This document shows positions 35,340 through 47,285 of a stretch of 64,000 nt of DNA, piece by piece. Under the pieces are notes generated by a model. That model made no database searches. It was not told the DNA's origin and worked only from the letters and a program-made list of their open reading frames with translations. The translations under genes and the position numbers were made by a program. How positions within the stretch are numbered: the stretch's first letter is position 1; each line of letters begins with the position of its first letter. The DNA comes from Phymorhynchus buccinoides (Eukaryota > Mollusca > Gastropoda > Neogastropoda > Raphitomidae): positions 42,850,802 through 42,914,801 of the forward strand of contig CM065703.1 in the NCBI GenBank assembly GCA_017654935.2, in the 5' to 3' direction.

Positions 35340-35402
<63 letters not shown>
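35340..35402. repeat. (TA)n tract joining the ribozyme array and a Tc1-like fragment
   Basis: About 31 TA dinucleotides. Left of it the third ribozyme unit is cut off after GTACGTTTATAT; right of it a Tc1-like transposase is cut off after its FSDESRF region. Confidence 0.95.
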
Positions 35403-35404
<2 letters not shown>

Positions 35405-35873
35405 CTATCCATTTTCTTGGACAGTGGCGTCAATAAAGCGTTCCCCTGGGCGCCTCCAGACCCTCAGTCGGCCGTCGTTGTGGTTCAGGGTGAAGCGTGA
35501 TTCATCACTGAACAGGACCTGGGACCATTGCTGACGTGTCCACCTCACGTGACGTCTGCAGAAGGCGCGGCGTGCTGCCCTATGGGCTGGAGTTAAGCGT
35601 GGCCGTACAGCTGGGCGACGAGAACGGAGGTTAAACCCATGAAGGCGGTTCCGTATGGTCTGCTGGCTGATGTTGATGTTAGTAGCCACCCTCAGCTGCC
35701 TTCGAATGATGCTGGAAGAGGCTGTTCTTGTCTGCAGGGCTTGTCGTTCAATGAGACGATCTTCACGTGGAGTTGTCTTCTTCGGTCGACCAGATCTGAC
35801 TTGTGAAGCGTTTAATCAGTCTGACATGACCGAGATGGACACTGAATCGCCTGGCCACTTCTCGCTTGGGAAC
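35403..35873 (-). pseudogene. Tc1/mariner-type transposase fragment
   Basis: Minus-strand coding. Upstream helix-turn-helix material sits at about 35690-35870, with one frameshift near 35815 (GRPKKTTPREDRLIERQ region). Then comes QTIRNRLHGFNLRSRRP, RHVRWTRQQWSQVLFSDESRFTL with the first catalytic Asp, and RVWRRPGERF. It stops at 35403 against the TA tract, so the rest of the catalytic DDE/D domain is missing, and the N-terminus runs into the 500-N gap. Such proteins cut and paste between terminal inverted repeats at TA targets. The best open part is 35405-35689. Confidence 0.85.
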
Positions 35874-36373
35874 NNNNNNNNNNNNNNNNNNNNNNNNNNN
35901 NNNNNNNNNNNNNNNNNNNNNNNNNNNNNNNNNNNNNNNNNNNNNNNNNNNNNNNNNNNNNNNNNNNNNNNNNNNNNNNNNNNNNNNNNNNNNNNNNNNN
36001 NNNNNNNNNNNNNNNNNNNNNNNNNNNNNNNNNNNNNNNNNNNNNNNNNNNNNNNNNNNNNNNNNNNNNNNNNNNNNNNNNNNNNNNNNNNNNNNNNNNN
36101 NNNNNNNNNNNNNNNNNNNNNNNNNNNNNNNNNNNNNNNNNNNNNNNNNNNNNNNNNNNNNNNNNNNNNNNNNNNNNNNNNNNNNNNNNNNNNNNNNNNN
36201 NNNNNNNNNNNNNNNNNNNNNNNNNNNNNNNNNNNNNNNNNNNNNNNNNNNNNNNNNNNNNNNNNNNNNNNNNNNNNNNNNNNNNNNNNNNNNNNNNNNN
36301 NNNNNNNNNNNNNNNNNNNNNNNNNNNNNNNNNNNNNNNNNNNNNNNNNNNNNNNNNNNNNNNNNNNNNNNNN
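35874..36373. other. assembly gap, 500 N, at the centre of the apparent palindrome
   Basis: Exactly 500 N between a Tc1-like fragment (contig 2) and a noisy copy of the receptor LRR region (contig 3). Confidence 0.99.
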
Positions 36374-37659
36374 CAGAAGAGTTTTACGCCGGTAAGATGG
36401 TGCTGTGACAGACATTTCAGCTTGACCCAATGTTGAGTGAACACCTCTGACAGCAAACCTGTAGTCCGGATGAAAGATTGTTCTTTGCAATGCACTGAAG
36501 AGACACCGACTCCCACGGAAACTGGCCACTGGGTTCCATTCGCACATCAACTTCAGTTAGTAAAGGAGCATTTCTAAAACCATGGAAGTAAAAGTTTGTA
36601 TATCCGAAAGCGATACATTGCACTGCTCTATCTGATATAAGTATATGGCCAGTATGTGTTGACATGCTTGAGTGTGTCTGGATTAGCTAACTCGCCTTAA
36701 ACCATAGTGACGTAACTACCCAGTGTGTTGGTCGTGTTCTTATGGGGTTATTGGTTAACACAATGTGTTAATCGAGGTAGTTGAAGACCATTGCAACATG
36801 GAAAGTCTTTAAGGAGTTGTGTCAGAAAGGTCAAGATGTTCAAGTTTGTGAAGATTTGTTCTGGATGCATTAACCAGCGAGCAGCTAGAAAGAATTAAAA
36901 CCACCAGTAAATATTGCTTGAAAATCGGTTTGACATTCCGTCCCTGTGGGCATCCAATATCGCAAATCAGGAAACGGCGAGACTAAATTTGTGGGCTGCA
37001 CCAAAGGAATAGTTACACAGAGGACAGCCTTGGGGACGGCCATGTCACACATCAGCTCACGTCCTCGTTGTGGAATTGACCCAGCAATCACACAGATGGA
37101 ACACCATGCACACACACCCTGGAACCATGGCACTGGTAGAACCCGGACAGTTACTCGCTCACAGTCCAGTTCGTCTCTCCGTGACACAGTCAGACATTCC
37201 GTTACACCTTGTGTAGACAGGCAGACAGTACAGCCACTCTGCGTTACAACGATAGTGGTTTTCTGGACACGGCTCGTCATCTGCTATGTACTGCTGGCTG
37301 AAATAGCCAGTGCCATCTAAATCAATGTAGAAGCCTCGTGCGTTTGAGTAGAAGGGAAATTGTTCGCTTTTGGACACTGTATCTCGTCTGAGTCGTCCAA
37401 GCAGTCGGAGTGTTCGTTACATCGTTGACTGTTTGATACACACTGACCACTGAAACATTGGAATTCAGGACACAGGGGATGCTCACATAATGACTCATCA
37501 CTGAAGTTTGGGCAGTCTTCCTTGAAGTCACACAGCACAGTGTGGTGAACTTTGGTGAAACCTTCATCACATGTAAACATCACACTAGCCAGACTCCCGA
37601 CAGTCAGCACAGTGCTGTTGCGTTCATTATGAATATCTATGAAGTGGCCATCGCCTGTT
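36374..37659 (-). pseudogene. receptor last exon, contig 3 copy, truncated by the gap and frameshifted
   Basis: Inverted counterpart of 29563-30870. From the acceptor at 37659 down to about 37317 the frame is intact and nearly identical to contig 2 (TGDGHF replaces TGAGHF), covering the first LDLa modules. From about 37310 to 36374, many one-base gains and losses, often in homopolymers, break the third and fourth LDLa and the LRRs. The 7TM part lies beyond the contig end. The errors rise toward the edge, so I read them as poor consensus sequence rather than decay; both remain possible. Confidence 0.75.
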
Positions 37660-38418
37660 CTAAAATAAACAAAAAAATAAACAACACACACATACCCGCA
37701 TAGCGTTTACACACATAAGCATGAAAAAACCACGTGTAAAGTACACACAAACACAGAGATTCTGACATTTCAAAATACATGTAGATTCAAGATACAAGAT
37801 TCAAGATTAGATTAATAATTTCACCCCTATTGGGGTATAGAGGATACAACACACAAAAAGGATACTTTGGGTCACATAAGCCAAAAATAAAAAGAAACAA
37901 AACAAATTTTGCTAAAAGATATGACGTATTGCATATTTTATTCCAAGTAACAAATGTGCGCTTTCGGAAGTAGATACATTATTCTCATGATATGCATTTG
38001 AATTGTGTAGACACACAATTATTGTGTAGAATTGTGAAGACACACAAAACCATGAATGAGTACAAGATTCAAACATCTACGTGAACACATACTTGCAAAG
38101 CACATAGTCTGCACAGTACATTGACAAACACTCTTGCATAATCGTTGTATTTTAATGGAGACTCGTTTCTGTGAAACTCGGGCTCTCTCCTGGGGTGTGC
38201 TGCCGTTAGTGCTTCGCCATCCTGTTTACTCCCTGAGCGAAGCTTTGGGAAGTGTTGTTTTTGTCTGGGTCTACCCTTGCGTGCGTGCGTGCGTGTATGT
38301 GGCCGCGCATCATCCTGTCTTTACGTCGCATTTTCTGGACAACTGTTCACTCTAAAGAAAAGAATTTTAGTATACAAGTTCCATACACACACACACACAC
38401 ACACACGGGCGCACACGC

Positions 38419-38507
<89 letters not shown>

Positions 38508-38997
38508 ATGTGTGGCATAAGTGTCAGTTATTTACTGATTCACTGTCCAAGAGCAAGAGAGCTGTTTAAAAATTCGGGATTGACTGTTTTGCTGATGGAT
38601 CGACTCCATTACCTCTATCCTACATTCTGAATAGCTATTCTGTTCTTGATTCAGTTTGTAAATGTTTATTAAGTAGTTCAATTAGTACTTATCTTTTTAA
38701 CACTGTTCATTGTTCAGTTATAGTTCTTTATTGTAAGTTTAAAATAATTTGAAGGGCTGCGGGGAGGTGCAGGGTCATGATTTGTATCACTAATTTAAGG
38801 CTTACTCTATTGCTTACACACTATCACCACAGACACAGCCACAATCACTTACCTACATCAAAAGTACACCTCAATATAATACTGTTGGAATCACTTTATA
38901 GTGGAAGAACGTTACACGGAAGAAGAAGAAGAAGAAGAAGAAGAAGAAGAAGAAGAAGAAGAAGAAGAAGAAGAAGAAGAAGAAGAAGACAACAACT

Positions 38998-39048
<51 letters not shown>

Positions 39049-39082
39049 CCACCACACACACGCCTAGAACCCTTTCACATAC
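37660..39082 (-). other. receptor intron, contig 3 copy
   Basis: Bounded by an acceptor (37660-37661) and donor (39081-39082) on the minus strand. It contains a LINE 3' tail near 37780-37880, CA repeats at 38387-38506 and GAA/CAA repeats at 38922-39050, matching 28120-29562. Confidence 0.75.
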
Positions 39083-40638
39083 CTATCAATACTGCCACCA
39101 AGCCAAATGAACAGGTGCTGGGAGTGCTTCTCCGCACCAACTGGTAACACCTGCCGAGTGTTGTGCACCATGGAGAATCCGTAGGGTAACCCAGCCAGCA
39201 CAACAGGAGCAAACCATGCCTCTGTCTGTGTTGGTTGAAATTCACACAAAGTACCTTTAATACGTGCTTCACAGCCCAGAGCCATAGAAGACAGTGTAAG
39301 GTATCTCGTTTCTCTCGTAGGTTCGTGCACTTCTTTACACTTTCCCAATGGGAAATGATCCACATTGTAAGCCGCGGTGTTGTCCGACCAAACTTTGAAT
39401 TTACTGTATGCAAAAGATTGGGCATGCCAGCCCGCCATCAAACCGATGGCTACAAGAAATTGTTGATAACGCTGAAATATATGAAGAATGGCTGTCTTTT
39501 CACTTGGTGATTTCACAGCGGCCAGCTTCTTGTTTCGTGTCTGGCAAAAGTGCTGTGAATACCCTACAGAGACATAGTGCAGACTTTCGAACAGCTGGTA
39601 ACATTTGTCACGTGATGCCACCAAACCCTTACAGCTAGGACTGCTGAAAGGACAGTGTTCCGTCTCATCCTGACCGTCTTCGCACTGTGTCCTCAGATTG
39701 CAGTGTAGGGCAGCTCGGAGCTTGGAATAGTGGCCTCCAGAACAGTTGAACAAGCCACTGCGCAGCTGTTTGGTTGAGGTAGGGACGATGTAAACATTGG
39801 CCATCATAAAGTCAGGCTCGCAGCTGTCATGCAACGGATTTGCCCAGTGTGTACAACTGTGTTGTAACAATTTAGGTAGAGTGTTTGCAGGAATTATAGG
39901 AGTGATAAACGCACAATAATGAAATGACCCTCTGGTGCGTTTGATTAACAACTGTGTACAGTAACCAGTGTGCATGTACAAGGATCGTTCAAAACTGACT
40001 CCAATCGAGGAATTTGATCCGCACGTTACTTCTACATTCTGATGTCGATATTTCAGCTTTGCGTGAGGTGAGAATTTGGGAACTGCGATATATCCAGCAT
40101 TATGTGTGATGTACTTCACAATTATATTAAACGCATCAATGGCCTGGATAGTCAGGTTGATCATGGGTCTGTTCGTGTGAAACAAATACAACTCCTTTTG
40201 TTTAAAATCGAAGACCATGTCTCCAGTAAAATGATGATGCCCGCAGGTTGTACAATCCATGCATTTCAGTGAGCTACAGTCTATACAGGTTCTCCACTGA
40301 CTCAAATCACACTCGTATTGTAACCGCTTAGCGTTTATCCTGAGACCCACATAGCTTCCCTTCACAGACATTTTGCAGAAAGAAGTAGAGTCCTGACACA
40401 TGCCATACACTGCCCCGTGCTGTGCCAGAAAACGAGGTAGATTGTGTTCACAGTCTGAGCCATTAAACTGGAAGAACACACTGTGCACACTGCTCTGATT
40501 GAGGAAGAAGTCCAGTCCCGGGCAGATTGTGCTGAGAGTGTCCAGGTCCAGAGAAGAGCTGAGCTGCGTTGTGTTCCTTTCCACTGGATCTAGACCATGA
40601 TGACAAAAGAGATGCCAATTTGTTTTCAGCAAAGGACG
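39083..40638 (-). CDS. GRL101-like receptor, Cys-rich/LDLa/C-type lectin exon, contig 3 copy
   Basis: Inverted, intact counterpart of 26564-28119 with the same length and the same AG|GTATGTG donor. About 27 of roughly 517 residues differ. A cluster sits just after Cys 240 (positions 242-252) and another lies around the last CTLD cysteines (455-469). All Cys of the LDLa and CTLD modules are kept. It would splice to the damaged exon at 36374-37659. Whether it is an allele or a paralog cannot be decided here. Confidence 0.8.
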
Positions 40639-41496
40639 TCATAGTAACATTTCAAATAATTTTTATTCCGTATTCTCCGGGCTAAAAGCCTCTCCTTTTT
40701 TCCTTCAACTTTGACACTTGCAGCTAAAACAACGATTGCGGCTAATTTGTGAATATTCCCCCTTCTGTATTTTAGGCTGGTCATCAACTCCAGCCATGTG
40801 CGTTTCAACATCGCCAATCTCGGTAAAAACGAACCGTTCTCAGGCCAAAACTGAGGGATTTAATCAGCTTTCTCATGCTTTCTTTTAAACGGGGACAATT
40901 TGGTTCAAAGTATTTAAAATGTGATAGTCAGCCATAAAACCAGTGGGTGAAAATGATGCACAATGGGTAAAAAGATCCATATAACATAAATGGTTCGATG
41001 TTAATAATCAGTATAGTGGAATGCAAGGCAAAAAAAAGCCTACTAGTGTAAGAAGGACAAAGGCTCGTTACAACGTTTGGTGAACAGACAAATAAATCAT
41101 TAGTAAAAATTACACTAACGGAGAAATAGACACTGCCACCAAGGCCTTTATCCCCTACATAAATACACAGTGGCTCCAGCCTTCATGCGTTGTTTTAGAT
41201 AGTTTACGTTATCCCAGTTGTTGTCTACATGTATTTCCTTTAGAGAAGAACTCACACGTGGTTTAACAAAAGACTTATACAGAGCTACTGAATGTTTAAT
41301 TCACTCAATTATTTGTAACGCATAAACGTTTGGATTGCAATTCATTTCTTGTGTCAAACTCTAAGATGATCGTTGCTTTCTGCGTTGGATGATGCACTTT
41401 CAGTTTTGGACTTGTTGGCACACTTACACAAAGGCCTGTCATAAGGGGCCGACTCAAATGTGATCCGATTGTGACGATGTCTGTGAGTCACGATTC
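40639..41496. other. spacer between receptor and BEL element, contig 3
   Basis: Counterpart of 25708-26563 with no confident gene. The conserved basic short frame is at 40811 downward. The 3' side matches contig 4 at 56530-57153. Confidence 0.6.
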
Positions 41497-42082
41497 ACGT
41501 GTGTGAGATATTCTTTCTTTCAGCAAGACTTTCACACAAAAGACGATGGAAGTTTCCAGACACTTTACTTGGGTCCTGGTTTGTGGGTGGCTGCACCGAA
41601 GAGTGTGTAAGCTTCATTACAATGCATGCTGGGAACCCAGCTACAAACATCTTTAAACATAAACAAATTAATGATGGCCATAGACCACAAATTCACAACA
41701 TAGTCCCCACCTTGGAGTCACCCTAACTCCAACATAAACTCACCCATAATTATTCTTAGAATACAAATAATTTGCCTTCTAAGTTATCCCAAGAAATGTT
41801 TTAGCTAAATCGAAACGATATCAGGATAATTAAAATTATTTTAGAATAATTGAAATGACATTAGACTGAAAATATTTAGACTGAATTTCAATTAAAGTCT
41901 CCAACACTGACTTTGAATTATGAACTAAACATTCCACATTGTCCACATTGTTCACATTTTGTTTCTTTGTTTCTTGCAAATGTCTTTCTTTGGCTTATAC
42001 CTTGATTTCAGTCTCTGAAACCTAAAACAACACCTGTCGTTGTGTAAGTAAACACACTTAGTACAGTCCCTAAACTCTAAAT

Positions 42083-42491
42083 TATAATGAACACACTGCT
42101 TTCACTAGCATCACTAACAGGTGTGTTTGTGTCAGTGTCCATGCAGTGTGTGAATGAATCAGACTCAGCTGTGCCAAACTCAGTGTCCTCAGAGATGTTC
42201 TTTGAACTTTGTTTTTCTGTGATCTGAGAAGGGGATAGTGGGGGTAGAGGGATCATGGGCTCAGTTAACTCAAGATCATGAATTTTCTGCTCTGGTCTAG
42301 TAAGAACACCCTTTGCAGTTTTCAGGTCCACTGCCCGAACCAAACCATCCTTTCCGGGATGCACCGCTTTCACGATCCCCAGAGGCCAACTCAGTCTATT
42401 TCTTTCTTCACCCCGAACCAGAACCACAGATCCCACCATGACACTGCTTTTGACTGGTCCTCCCTTGCAAGGGGGGAGATTGTGAATGTAC
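42083..42491 (-). pseudogene. BEL DUF5641 domain, contig 3
   Basis: Minus-strand counterpart of 24713-25127, with MVGSVVLVRGEERNR near 42439. It is separated from the integrase core by the foldback-like element and is nearly identical to the contig 2 copy. Confidence 0.85.
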
Positions 42492-42497
42492 TCATTC

Positions 42498-43023
42498 TAT
42501 GGCGCGCCAAAGATACAAAACTCTATCTAGCAGTTCGACAGAGTTTAAAAACCCTATCGAACTGTTAGATACAGTTTCTAAACTATAGCTAGCAGTTAGA
42601 CAGAGTTTCAAAACTCTGTCGAGCAGCTGGACAGAGTTTCTCGTCGTAAAACTCTATCTAACGCGCCATTTTGATACTTTTTTTAAAACGAAGCATTTCA
42701 TTGGTAGATAGGACTAGTATCTTTGACTGTGACCTACACCTAGCCTAATGACAACAATAAACGGCGCAAAACCGTTTCCTTAGCCTAACTGCACCCCCCT
42801 TTGATAAGTCTGCCCTAGCTCTTGACTTGCCTTGGCGCTATTCAAAAGTGAGAGAGAAGGGGTTGGGGGTGGGGCAGAGCGTAGCAGTACTGTAAGGAGA
42901 TAAGTTCTAGTCCAGATTGCCAGCCGGGGTAACTTAGAAAGAAATTAAAAAACGCGTGCGCGCACACACACACACACACACACGCATGCACACGCACACG
43001 CGCGCACGCACGCACGCACGCAC

Positions 43024-43105
<82 letters not shown>

Positions 43106-43426
43106 TTAATGTTAAGTCCATTTGGCTCGTTTCTATGATTGCTGTTGGGTTTTTGTTGATAGAATGTTTGCATTTTTATTTTATAATAGTTCAATTCTGG
43201 AGTTTTTATTTTATTTTATTATCATTATTATTATTATGTTTTTTGTGTTGTTGTTTTTTTTAAACTGTTTTAACTAAGCATACATCCCCTAATGTTACTT
43301 ATAAATATGCACTTTAAGCACACACAGATACACATGCACATTCCCATGCGCACACACTCACACACACACTTTCATGTCTAATATCACTTCTAAGTGAAAA
43401 GACGTTAAATTAAAAACAACAACAAC

Positions 43427-43519
<93 letters not shown>

Positions 43520-43941
43520 GCAGTCCTTGGTTTTATTGACAAAGGTTTTAACAATAAACCAAAAATTATAAATTATAACTCGTTTAGCGGCTTCAATTAC
43601 AGATGAAACGCCGGGAAGATTTGCTCGTTGAAATCGTTCAGCTGCCATGTTTGTTTGACTACATGTAGGGGCCTAGGCCTATCGTCTTATTCAAATTCAC
43701 GGGTCACTGCCCTGCCAAGGCCACAAACTTGTCGCTGAAGCCATGTACCAATCAGAAATCGCAATAGAAAAACTATATCTCGATAGGGTTATTTTGTGGA
43801 AACCCTATCTAGCTGTTCGACAGAGTTTTAAAACTCTATCGAACAGCTAGATAGGGTTTTCAAACTGTATCTAACAGTTTGATAGGGTTTTTAAACTCTG
43901 TCGAACTGCTAGATAGAGTTTTGTATCTTTGGCGCGCCATA
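42498..43941. mobile_element. foldback-like DNA element in BEL integrase, contig 3 (1444 bp)
   Basis: Flanked by TCATTC (reverse of GAATGA) at 42492-42497 and 43942-43947. Both TATGGCGCGCC ends and hairpin-module arms are present. CA runs are at 42963-43100 and 43430-43518. Confidence 0.85.
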
Positions 43942-43947
43942 TCATTC

Positions 43948-44948
43948 ACCCAACAGAACCAAAACTGATCAAGCAACTGACGCCCCAACTCTTGTCTTTC
44001 CACGAGATCCTGTGAACTGACAGACCCATCCTCCTTGTCGACTGTCAGTTTGGAGTAAGGAGACCAGCCGGACAGGAAATGAGAAGGGGTCAAGGGGGCC
44101 CCTGAATCCAGTTCATCTCCCACGAAAGTGAGGGGCCTTGCATTGATACAAGCCTCAACCTCATGCAAAACGGTTTGCAACTCCAGCTTAGATAGAGACC
44201 TCCTACCCAGTGACCTTTTCAGAGCAGGTTTCACTGGAGCGACCAGTCTCTCCCACCAGCCTCCCCACCATGGAGCGTGGGGGGCTATGAACTTCCACTC
44301 AGGAGCGTCAGAACCCAGTCTAGCCATCAGCTGAGCTCTTGCTGCTTGAAACCCTTTTGCATTGTCTGACATCAACACCGAAGGCATACCTCTACGTGCG
44401 AAGATGCGACGCAACGCCATGACATTCATTTCACAAGACATGGAATCCACCAATTCCAAATGTACCGCTCTGGTCACTGCACAAGTGAACAGGAGAACAT
44501 AGAATTTCCTTCCTGGAAAATCAGAATAGTACAACGGTCCTGCATGATCCAACCCTGTCACAGAAAAGGGGGTCGCCTGTTGAACTCTCAGATCAGGCAA
44601 GGGTGCCATGGTTTGAGCACCAGGGGGAGCGTCTAAACGCTGACAAGACATGCAATCCTTCTTCACTCTTTTGCAGATGCGCCGCGCACCCACAATCCAA
44701 TACTGGTCTCTCAGCTGCACTAACATGCTATTCACACCAGCATGCTTCATGGTCGAATGCACATGACGGGCTAACAGCAAGCCCAGATGACCTTTAGGCA
44801 CTATGATCGGATGCTGAGCTTCAGTCAGCAATCCTGCAAACTGAAGCCTTCCCTGAACACGAAGCAGACCATCCTGTCCCAAAAATGTGGACAGTTTGAA
44901 GATAGAAGAGCTACGGAAAACCGACCCACTGTTTCTGAAAGTCTTCAC
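43948..44948 (-). pseudogene. BEL integrase core, contig 3
   Basis: HHCC region and DDE core with MSDNAKGF and WWGGWWERLV. Its translation is identical to that of 22244-23332 in contig 2 over 362 codons, including the codons contributed by the insert. Confidence 0.9.
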
Positions 44949-45440
44949 TTCTCTATCATAGACACTCTGTGCCTGTTCAGCAACTGAACCTTTGCCTCAG
45001 AAAGTGCCCCAAAGGACAGATCACCTTGTTTCTTTTGCTCACTTGAAGCTCTCAAATTCTGAGAAAAAACCCGCAAAACATAGCCCATCACTCTCATGGC
45101 CTTCGCCAAACTACTGTATCGTTCAATGTCAATGACTGCACCTGAATCAGTTCCTGTGGAGCTGACCACAGGAGTTTGAGTCTCTGCTTCTTCTGCCAAA
45201 GCTATCAGCATGTGTGTCATGTCCTTTCTTTTGTTCCACACACACTTCATCACCTGTTCCACACACACTTCATCACAATCCTGTGTCTTGAGAAGCCACC
45301 ACAGCGCGCTTAGCAGCACCGCCAACACCAGACGTCAGGAACGTCGGGCCATGAAGCCACAACCTGGACTTCACCAGCTCCTCAGCGGAAACACCACGAG
45401 TGACCAAATCCGCTGGATTGTCCTTTTCAGGACAATGATA

Positions 45441-47285
45441 CTACTGCGCTGGACTGACCAGATCCTGAATTTCAGCAACTCTGTTTCCAACAAAGGTCTT
45501 CCACTTATATGGATCACTCTGAATCCATGCCAGAGCAACAGTAGAGTCCGTCCAACAATGACACTCAACATCATCAGGCAGTTTCAGTGCCTGTCTCACG
45601 TACACCATCAGTCTTGCACAGAGTACAGCACCGAGAAGCTCCAGGCGAGGCAAACTGATCCTCTTCAGATGGGCTACCTTTGCACGAGACAAGACCAATG
45701 ATGAACTCCACTTGCCATCCAGATGCTGGATCACCAGATACACACAATCACCATATGCCTGCTGAGAAGCGTCACCGAAACAATGAAGCTGGTAGGCCAT
45801 AGTCTCACTCCATAGCGTCTCCGAGTACCGTCGTGGAATCCTCCACCCTTTCAAGACGTCAAGACCCTTCATCCACCATGAGAAAGTCTCTTGTAGATCA
45901 CCAGGCAGAACTTGATCCCAATCCAAACCTAGTCGCCAGATCTGTTGAAACAGATACTTTGCAGTCATGATGAACGGTGTGAGGAATCCCAAAGGATCAA
46001 ACAGCCGAGAGATCAGACTCAGAACCACTCTTTTGGTGAGACACAAGTCACCCGAGATCACGATGCCTTCAAACAAAAAACAATCCTGAGAAGGCGTCCA
46101 CTGCATGCCAAGAACCTTGAAGGACTCCGCTTCAATCGTCTTGTCTTGGAAAGTTTTGCACAGAACGTCACTGACCTGAGCACTGTTTGAACCCCATTTC
46201 GCAAGCGACATGCCTGCCTCGCTCATGATCCCATGAGTCTCCTTGAGCATCTTGCACGCCTGCGAATCATCATCACAGCCTGACAACCAATCATCAATAT
46301 ACTGATTTTAAGAGAGTTCCTCTTTCACCTGAGAGGGCAGGTACTGAGCCAGATGATGCTTCACTGTAGCATTCAGCAGAAATGGACTGCTTTTGTTCCC
46401 AAACGGCACACAGACAAACCTCATCACTTTGAAGACCCCTTGGTCATTCCACAGAAAGCGATGCACGTCCCAATCCTCAGGACACACCTTAATCTGCAGA
46501 AACGCCTTCGTCACATCAGCAATCAACGCCACCTTCCAACGCCTGAAGCGCAACAAAATCCCAGGCAGATCAGGCAGGAAACAGGGACCTGTGTTCAAAC
46601 AGTCATTCAATAACACACCATTGTAACTTTGAGCTGAGCATCAGGCTGCACTTTGGTAGTCAAACTGGACTCCTTAACCACTGGACGATGCGGCAAATAG
46701 AACACAGGATGGGAATCATCCATCTCCTCAGGAGGAAATACTTCAATAAAGCCTTATTTCAGCATCCCACTGAAAACCTCATGATATCGACCCTCCAACT
46801 CTGGATCTTTGTTGAGCCGACGATTCAGACTGTCAAGAAGGGTTTGTTTTGCCTGTTCATTCTTCCATGGGAGAGACACTGTATATCTCCCTTCAGCGAA
46901 CTGAGCACTCTTGTTAAACTCCTCCAACATATGATCAGCCACAGGGGGCTGTTTCTCAGAAATACCCACATACTCCAAATCCCAGAAGTTTTTCAAACCT
47001 GCTTCTGAGACCTCAGAACAGAACAGCTGATGAGTGACCCTTACTTGGCTCGACACAGAACCTGCAACGGGGAAGCACCCCGACAAATCCCATCCAAAGA
47101 TAGACTTCTGAGCAACCAAACTCTGAGAAAAAATCTTCATCTCACTCGTCATCAGCTTCCAGTATGCATCCAGACCCACCAGGAAATCCACCTTCACCTT
47201 CTGACCTTCTGGAACTGAGACAAAGTCAAACTCACTGCCAAAGGATAACACCCTCTTCGGAACAGACGGCTGACAGACCGGGTGC
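45441..47285 (-). pseudogene. BEL linker, RT and RNase H, contig 3
   Basis: Linker frame 46754-47287, RT frames 46308-46616 and 45441-46286. The last is a continuous 281-codon stretch from the region after YIDD through RNase H, because the deletion seen in contigs 2 and 4 is absent. Stops after MLK (46754), before the YIDD box (46308) and at the RNase H end (45441) match those in the other copies. Private substitutions include SGCDDDSQ for SGCDNDSH. Confidence 0.85.

Larger units (their letters stand above)
33783..35340 (+). mobile_element. head-to-tail array of about 650-bp hammerhead-ribozyme units (Penelope-like pseudo-LTR or retrozyme)
   Basis: Three units: 33783-34433 (its 5' part of the ribozyme is lost), 34434-35080 and a partial 35081-35340. 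The predicted cleavage points at 33799, 34449 and 35096 are 650 and 647 bp apart, and the units are nearly identical, so the array is recent. Each contains the word CATTGTCTATCTCCCCCATT, an AGAGGAAAGTTTAATGG word and a stretch with GCACACCTCTCTACATTCC. No RT or GIY-YIG coding is visible. Penelope-like elements form tandem pseudo-LTRs with type I hammerheads of short stem III, and retrozymes are noncoding tandem units with hammerheads. The first fits the ribozyme type and the second the lack of coding sequence. The array is bounded by a CA/TA microsatellite on the left and a TA run on the right. Confidence 0.75.
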
